Below are positions 37,473 to 42,339 of a stretch of DNA of 42,339 nucleotides, in pieces. Position numbers and translations under genes: made by a program. Location of the stretch: NCBI GenBank assembly GCA_944393205.1, contig CALXZI010000010.1, positions 1 through 42,339 on the forward strand. Direction: 5' to 3'. The first letter of the stretch is position 1; every line of letters begins with the position of its first letter. The stretch comes from an uncultured Alphaproteobacteria bacterium (lineage in GTDB: Bacteria; Pseudomonadota; Alphaproteobacteria; RF32; CAG-239). The notes below the pieces were generated by a model. That model made no database searches. It worked only from the letters and a program-made list of their open reading frames with translations, and was not told the DNA's origin.

Positions 37473-38267
37473 TTAATTTTCCTTTAATTTTTTTAAAAGC
37501 CGCAAAAAATCGCTCCAAGATTTGGCTTTTTGAGCGCTGTTACGTAATAGATACGCCGGATGAAAACTCGCCAATGCTGCTACCGGTGTTTTGTCGGACA
37601 TAACATATTCCAACCAATGCCCGCGCAAACGGGATATGGAATCATTGTTATCTAACAACGCATTGGCAGCGCTTCCACCCAACAACAAAATCACTTTGGG
37701 CTTTATAAAATCAATCTGGCGTTTTAAGAACGGTAAACACACGGCCACTTCGCTATCCGTCGGTGTTCGGTTCCCCGGCGGTCGCCATGGCAAAACATTG
37801 GTGATGTATACATCCTGCCGCTTTAAACCGACAGCCAAAAGCATTTTATCCAATAAATGCCCGCTGCGACCGACAAACGGCAAACCCAAACGGTCTTCAT
37901 CAGCGCCGGGTGCTTCGCCGATAATCATGACCTCCGCGTTAAGATTGCCGGCGCCAAAAACCGTTGATTTAGCATTAAATTTCAAGGCACAGCCGTCAAA
38001 AGATTCAACAATTTGCTTCAACTCCTCCAAAGTTTGCGCTTTTTCACATAATTCACGAGCATTTTTACAGGCGGTAGTTGTGGTTTGTGCCAAGGAGCTT
38101 ATGATTGGACGAGGTTGTTCTATCGGCGTTTGATTGGCAGAAACGCCGACCGACGGCACAGCGGCAGGGGCTTTGTTTATCAAGCCTGCGTTTTCACCAC
38201 AGGTTTCCGTTACACCGACCTGCATATACCATTTTAAAAGATTTATTATGTCCTCTTGTTGTTTCAT
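37473..38267 (-). CDS. Uracil-DNA glycosylase, family 4-type
   Basis: Removes uracil from DNA at the start of base-excision repair. It has 264 residues. The first 90 residues are a variable Ala/Thr-rich extension. The catalytic core has GEAPGADED (118-126), LPFVGRSGHLLD, TNVLPWRPPGNRTPT and the C-terminal FHPAYLLR motif. The FDGCALK segment has one Cys where thermophilic family-4 enzymes have a CxxC, which I remember as normal for alphaproteobacterial members, so iron-sulphur ligation cannot be judged by eye. I start at the ATG at 38267; a start seven codons earlier is less likely. It is divergent from the TPR lipoprotein gene. Confidence 0.92.
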   Translation of the reverse strand: MKQQEDIINLLKWYMQVGVTETCGENAGLINKAPAAVPSVGVSANQTPIEQPRPIISSLAQTTTTACKNARELCEKAQTLEELKQIVESFDGCALKFNAKSTVFGAGNLNAEVMIIGEAPGADEDRLGLPFVGRSGHLLDKMLLAVGLKRQDVYITNVLPWRPPGNRTPTDSEVAVCLPFLKRQIDFIKPKVILLLGGSAANALLDNNDSISRLRGHWLEYVMSDKTPVAALASFHPAYLLRNSAQKAKSWSDFLRLLKKLKEN

Positions 38268-38344
38268 ATCGGAAATTATATAACGCAAATACTTTATTTT
38301 GCAATATAAAGCAATTATTTACACATATAATTGTATAATTTTTG

Positions 38345-38372
38345 TTGAACACTTGTTCAGATTTGATATAAA
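38345..38372 (+). promoter_or_regulatory. Promoter with GAAC-N4-GTTC palindrome before the TPR lipoprotein gene
   Basis: TTGAAC (38345-38350) and TATAAA (38367-38372) are 16 bases apart, with the ATG at 38395 about 20 bases downstream. TGAACACTTGTTCA (38346-38359) is a perfect 5-base inverted repeat overlapping the -35 box. Its GAAC-N4-GTTC core is the shape of the LexA box known in Gram-positive bacteria. Two more TATAAT boxes lie upstream (38326-38331, 38334-38339). The divergent neighbour is a uracil-DNA glycosylase gene. Confidence 0.55.
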
Positions 38373-38394
38373 TTAAAAAAAATTCAGAAAAAAG

Positions 38395-40191
38395 ATGAAA
38401 CGTTTTATGAAAGTCGGATATATTATAGCTCTTGTTGTCAGTGTTGGTGTTTTTAACTCCTGCACCGAAAATTTTATGCGGCAAAATCAGCCAACGGAAG
38501 CTCCCCTTGTTTATGCTTATCCGCAAAAAGATACCGTGTACGGTACATATCTTGCCGCGCGTGTGGCACATCTGCGTCAAGATTTAGGCACCGCTGCCGA
38601 TTATTATGTTAAATCTGTCAATCTGGGAGCAGATACTCCGGAAATTATCGGAACAACTTATGTTTTGCTGACTTCGGAAGGGCGTGTTGACGAAGCTGCG
38701 AAATATGCCAAAACAGCCTATAAAAAAGGCGATAAAAGCAACTTTATTCATTTTGTCGTTATGACCGATGAAATGAAAAAGAACAATTATGATGAAGCCC
38801 TGAAAAGCTTGCATCAAATTCAAGATAAAGTTTATAAAGCTTCCGTCTTGCCTTTGTTTGAATCTTGGATATATGCCGGCCAAGACAATCCCGAAAAAGC
38901 CTTAAAATCCTTGGAAATGTTAAAAAAGGACAAAAGTCTCGTCTCTTTATATTATATGCATAGCGGTATGTTAAATGACTTTTTTGGTAATACCAAATCT
39001 GCGCAAAAAGCTTTTGATACGGTTGTCAATAATGAAAATCTGGAATTGTCGTACCGTTCTTTACAGATAATCAGCAACTTTTACATCCGTAACGGACAAA
39101 AAATGCAAGCGGCCGAATTGGTAAAAAAATATTATGATAAAAATAATCAACCCCGAATGTTGAAAGATCTTTATGATAATATCTTGCGAGCCGATGCAAA
39201 GACCGAACAAAAACTTATTGATTCCGCACAAAAGGGCGAAGCAGAAGCTTTGTTTAATATCGGAACGATTTTCCGCGGATATCAAAGCGATATCTCGCAG
39301 ATTTTTACGGCATTGGCCTTATATCTCAATCCACAACATGATGTTGCCTTAATTTCTATGGCTGATTTGTTGGAAAATAATCTGCGCTATGAAGACGCTA
39401 TCGCTGAATATGGAAAAATCAGCTCACAATCACCGATTTATTTTATGGCACAGCTCAAAATCGCCAGTATTTATATGGTGGAACGCCGCAACACTCTTGC
39501 TGTTAAGAAATTGGAGAAGATGTTGGAGCAGTACCCGAATGATTATCAAATTCTGTTTAATCTCGGCGAAATTAATCGGATTATGAATCAACAACGTACA
39601 GCCATCAAATATTATCTTAAAGCTTTGGATATTATGCCGCAAACCGCTAAACAGGATTGGACCGTTTATTATGCCCTCGGCATGGCTTATGAACGCAACG
39701 GGCAATGGAACAAGGCTGAAGAAGTTTTGCAAAAGGCACTGAAAGTGAGCAATCGGCACCCGTTTGTCTTAAACTATCTCGGGTACGGCTGGCTGCAACA
39801 CAATAAAAATTCTAATGAGGCTTTATATATGATTTTTGAGGCTTATCGGCAAAATCCGGAAGACGGACACATTATGGACAGTCTCGGCTGGGCGTTGTAT
39901 CGCATGGGAAAATACGATGATGCCATCAAAGTTTTGGAACGAGCGGCTGAATATCTGCCCGGAAATGCTATTGTTTGCGATCATTTAGGCGATGCTTATT
40001 GGCAAGGCGGCCGAAAAGACGAGGCACGTTTTCAGTGGCAGCACGCATTGACTTTAAAAGAAGATGCGGAAGAGCTTGATAAAGACGTTATTCGTCAAAA
40101 AATCAAAAACGGTGCAAGAACACCTGCGACGATTAATTTTAATGAATCTTTATTGGTGGAACGTTTGAAAACACTTAACATTACCGAGTAA
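38395..40191 (+). CDS. TPR-repeat lipoprotein
   Basis: A 598-residue lipoprotein (signal ending in FNSC, acylated Cys23). The mature part is a long array of helical tetratricopeptide-like repeats, clear in the C-terminal half (ALDIMPQTAKQDWTVYYALGMAYERNGQWNKAEEV and MDSLGWALYRMGKYDDAIKVLERAAEYLPGNA, shown here as residue patterns W-x-LG-A/Y-G-P typical of TPRs). Proteins of this layout often serve as outer-membrane scaffolds for envelope or polysaccharide machines. The start could be 38395 or the Met four residues later; the ribosome site is weak. It stands as a single gene behind its own promoter. The particular partner is not visible. Confidence 0.88.
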   Translation: MKRFMKVGYIIALVVSVGVFNSCTENFMRQNQPTEAPLVYAYPQKDTVYGTYLAARVAHLRQDLGTAADYYVKSVNLGADTPEIIGTTYVLLTSEGRVDEAAKYAKTAYKKGDKSNFIHFVVMTDEMKKNNYDEALKSLHQIQDKVYKASVLPLFESWIYAGQDNPEKALKSLEMLKKDKSLVSLYYMHSGMLNDFFGNTKSAQKAFDTVVNNENLELSYRSLQIISNFYIRNGQKMQAAELVKKYYDKNNQPRMLKDLYDNILRADAKTEQKLIDSAQKGEAEALFNIGTIFRGYQSDISQIFTALALYLNPQHDVALISMADLLENNLRYEDAIAEYGKISSQSPIYFMAQLKIASIYMVERRNTLAVKKLEKMLEQYPNDYQILFNLGEINRIMNQQRTAIKYYLKALDIMPQTAKQDWTVYYALGMAYERNGQWNKAEEVLQKALKVSNRHPFVLNYLGYGWLQHNKNSNEALYMIFEAYRQNPEDGHIMDSLGWALYRMGKYDDAIKVLERAAEYLPGNAIVCDHLGDAYWQGGRKDEARFQWQHALTLKEDAEELDKDVIRQKIKNGARTPATINFNESLLVERLKTLNITE

Positions 40192-40215
40192 ACGGCGTCG
40201 CTTTATCTGATAAAA

Positions 40216-40971
40216 TTACTCCACAGTCGTTTCTATCAAGCGGTCAAGATTATCGGTTTCTTCTTCTTTATAACCGTTGAAATCTTCAGTTTTTCCTTTA
40301 GTTTTTTGAGCGGCTGCTTTTTTAATTTCAGGCTGTGCCAGTTTTTCAAAAAGCTCGTCTATTTCTGCTTGTTCTTTCTCTTCTTCAGTAAGTTCTTCTT
40401 TGTCTTCTGAAGATTCTTTTTCTTCCGTTTCTTCTTCAGACCCGCCTCCCAAGCCGACTTCGGCACTTTTATCGCGGATTAAGTCTATTGTGGATTGTGG
40501 GATAAGTTCCTTAAGCGGGTCAGCAAACTTGCCAGCATATGTAAAATAGTGCGAATCAGCAAAAAAATCAGATTCAGATTCTTCCGGCAGCATCCATGTC
40601 ATTAAGATATTAAATAAAATGACTAATAAACAAGCCCTTAAAACACCAAACAATAGGCCTAAAAACCTATCTAAAGCACTTAATTTGCTGGTGCGTATTT
40701 TGCCTATCATTTTATCAGTGCTTAACAACCATACCACATAAAAAATTATTAAAATTAACAAAGCCGTAACAATGCTTGCCATGATGGCACTGGCAATATA
40801 TTTTTGCGTCAACGGTGTTAATACCGGCAACAAGTAAAAAACAGCAACAGCCGCTAAAACCCAACCGACAATGGAAAGAACTTCTTTAACAAAGCCGCGG
40901 CATAAAGCAATCAGCGCCGAAACGGCGGTAATAATCAAAATGATAACATCCAGATTGTTTAGCGGCTGCAT
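40216..40971 (-). CDS. cvpA: CvpA family inner-membrane protein
   Basis: A 251-residue protein of the colicin-V production family. Four membrane helices fill the first 140 residues, starting LNNLDVIILIITAVSALIALCRGFVKEVLSI, which is the family signature (LD-x-I-x-L...R-G-x-V-x-E-x-L). GLLFGVLRACLLVILFNIL follows. The last 75 residues form a Glu/Ser/Lys-rich acidic tail that is longer than in E. coli CvpA (about 160). It is needed for colicin V production in E. coli, but the molecular role is not established. Its ribosome site GGAG starts right at the radA stop codon, so the genes are coupled. Confidence 0.92.
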   Translation of the reverse strand: MQPLNNLDVIILIITAVSALIALCRGFVKEVLSIVGWVLAAVAVFYLLPVLTPLTQKYIASAIMASIVTALLILIIFYVVWLLSTDKMIGKIRTSKLSALDRFLGLLFGVLRACLLVILFNILMTWMLPEESESDFFADSHYFTYAGKFADPLKELIPQSTIDLIRDKSAEVGLGGGSEEETEEKESSEDKEELTEEEKEQAEIDELFEKLAQPEIKKAAAQKTKGKTEDFNGYKEEETDNLDRLIETTVE

Positions 40972-40980
40972 TTTTTACTC

Positions 40981-42339
40981 CTAATTAAACCAATTAATAA
41001 GGCGATGAACATTGCCGATTTCATAAACGGTAATGTTATTGTTCTTCTTGTCTTTACCATATCCGGGCGGAATTATGGCGCTGGCAAAGCCCAGTTTGCA
41101 AGCTTCTTTTAAACGCAGGTTCGGTTGACTGACGGCGCGGATTTCACCGGAAAGGCCAATTTCACCAAAAATAACCATGTCCGAAGGCAGCGGTTTGTTG
41201 GTTAAAGAAGAAATAACCGCCATGGCTACCGCCAAATCCGCCGCAGGTTCGGTAATTTTTAAGCCGCCAGCAATATTTAAATATACATCTTGAGCACTGA
41301 AATTCATACCGCAGCGTGCTTCTAAAACAGCCAAAATCATTGCTAAACGGTTAGAATCCCAACCAACAACCGCCCGTTTGGGGCTGGAATATCCGCTCGG
41401 GCTGACAAGCGCCTGAATTTCCACCAACAACGGACGGGAACCTTCAATACCGGCAAAAACACATGAGCCGGATACGTTGCCTTGTCGTTCGGCCAAAAAT
41501 AAAGCTGAAGGATTTTCAACCTCAACCAAGCCCTTATCCTGCATCTCAAAAACACCGATTTCATCGGTGGCTCCGTAACGGTTTTTTACCGCACGCAAAA
41601 TGCGGAAATGATGGCCACGTTCGCCTTCAAAATATAAAACCGTATCCACCATGTGTTCCAAAACTCGCGGACCGGCAATAGCGCCCTGTTTGGTAACATG
41701 CCCAACCAAAAACAGGACAAAGCCCTTTTTCTTGGCAAGTTTAATCAATTCATATGCGCAAGCCCTAACTTGCGAAATACTGCCAGGGGTGGATTCAACG
41801 TTTTCCAGATACATGGTCTGAATGGAATCTATAATCACCACCGCCGGTTTGGCTTTGGAAAGCGTAGCAATAATATCTTTTACTTCCGTTGTACTGGCCA
41901 GTTTTACCGGTGAATCAGCAAGCCCGAGCCTTTGCGCGCGAATTCGTACTTGGTCAATTGCCTCTTCACCGGAGATATAATAACATTCATTATCAGGCCA
42001 TAAATCCGCCACACCGGCACAAACTTGTAGCAACAACGTGGATTTGCCGATACCAGGATCGCCGCCAACCAAAATCGCAGAACCGGGAACTAACCCGCCA
42101 CCGGTGACACGATCAATTTCTTTGATATTGGTTGCCAAACGCTGAAAGTTTTGGGTAGATCCGCTTAATGGCACAAAATCTATGATTTCGCCTTTCTTTT
42201 TGGACGGTAAAACAGAAAAACCGCTATTTTCGGTTTTCTCTTCTTCAATTGTATTCCATTCACCGCAAGCATCGCATTTGCCCTGCCATTTGGGATAAAC
42301 GGCGCCGCAATGTTGGCAAACATATTCTATGGTGTTCTT
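40981..42339 (-). CDS. radA: DNA repair protein RadA (5' end beyond the window)
   Basis: A RecA-like ATPase that drives branch migration in recombination repair. The frame is open to the right edge at 42339, so the first few codons are missing. 452 residues are visible of about 455. The edge part has the four-Cys zinc finger C-x2-C-x10-C-x2-C (CQHCGAV...GKCDACGEW). The core has Walker A GGDPGIGKST, Walker B VVIIDSIQTM and the RadA-specific KNRYG motif. A Lon-like C-terminal domain follows (AVVGWDSNRLAMILAVLEARCGM, DVYLNIAGGLKITEPAADLAVAMA). A GTG at 42174 is only an internal codon. It is followed at once by cvpA. Confidence 0.96.
   Translation of the reverse strand, partial: KNTIEYVCQHCGAVYPKWQGKCDACGEWNTIEEEKTENSGFSVLPSKKKGEIIDFVPLSGSTQNFQRLATNIKEIDRVTGGGLVPGSAILVGGDPGIGKSTLLLQVCAGVADLWPDNECYYISGEEAIDQVRIRAQRLGLADSPVKLASTTEVKDIIATLSKAKPAVVIIDSIQTMYLENVESTPGSISQVRACAYELIKLAKKKGFVLFLVGHVTKQGAIAGPRVLEHMVDTVLYFEGERGHHFRILRAVKNRYGATDEIGVFEMQDKGLVEVENPSALFLAERQGNVSGSCVFAGIEGSRPLLVEIQALVSPSGYSSPKRAVVGWDSNRLAMILAVLEARCGMNFSAQDVYLNIAGGLKITEPAADLAVAMAVISSLTNKPLPSDMVIFGEIGLSGEIRAVSQPNLRLKEACKLGFASAIIPPGYGKDKKNNNITVYEIGNVHRLINWFN

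Noticed and set aside
42000..42174. RadA start at the GTG at 42174
   Set aside because: The same frame continues to the window edge and encodes the four-Cys zinc finger typical of RadA, so the true start lies further right.

Overview
The window looks like chromosomal DNA from a low-GC alphaproteobacterium, most plausibly an uncultured, host- or gut-associated lineage; I cannot place it more exactly. The evidence is a DUF6476-like gene, rluD and rpoH in a row, a dusB-trkA pair that looks like the ends of the dusB-ntrBC-ntrYX-trkA block, an alphaproteobacterial tolQRA operon and a family-4-type uracil-DNA glycosylase. Genes are tightly packed, and many starts overlap or touch the preceding stop. 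I found no tRNA, rRNA, insertion sequence or CRISPR array.

Layout. 1-265: a GC-rich edge, then a promoter. 266-4711 (+): a membrane-anchored coiled-coil protein, dusB and trkA. 4715-6850 (+): a single-gene unit with a strong promoter, encoding a secreted protein with about 68 cysteines and two terminators behind it. 6851-7849: a sparsely coding patch with one orphan gene and several inverted repeats. 7850-16206 (-): a seven-gene run starting with the DUF6476-like gene, continuing through five proteins I cannot name and a VirD4/TraG-type coupling ATPase, and ending with a polytopic membrane protein. 16283-18250 (+): rluD and rpoH. 18332-24031 (+): a complete RND tripartite efflux pump (adaptor, HAE1 transporter, outer-membrane factor lipoprotein). 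24028-26144 (-): a small lipoprotein, a GST-fold protein and a periplasmic solute-binding protein.

26256-32430 (+): a tightly coupled run of a FlhG/MinD-like ATPase, a membrane J-domain/SH3 protein, tgt, a LOG-family protein and ligA. 32448-34649 (-): tolQ-tolR-tolA without tolB or pal next to it. 34778-35889: small uncharacterised genes with recognisable promoters and a terminator. 35901-38267 (-): two related secreted proteins and a uracil-DNA glycosylase. 38395-40191 (+): a TPR lipoprotein behind a promoter that contains a GAAC-N4-GTTC palindrome. 40216-42339 (-): radA (its first few codons lie outside the window) and cvpA.

The best candidate for an undescribed system is 7850-15929. A type IV coupling ATPase sits with membrane and cytosolic partners but no visible channel, relaxase or VirB genes. 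Two of the partners share the same N-terminal membrane module, one of them fused to a charged low-complexity region and a degenerate nuclease-like domain. Because the run begins at the conserved DUF6476-rluD-rpoH neighbourhood, it looks like a settled chromosomal locus rather than a recent conjugative element. Second candidates are the FlhG-like/J-domain pair and the cysteine-rich secreted protein.
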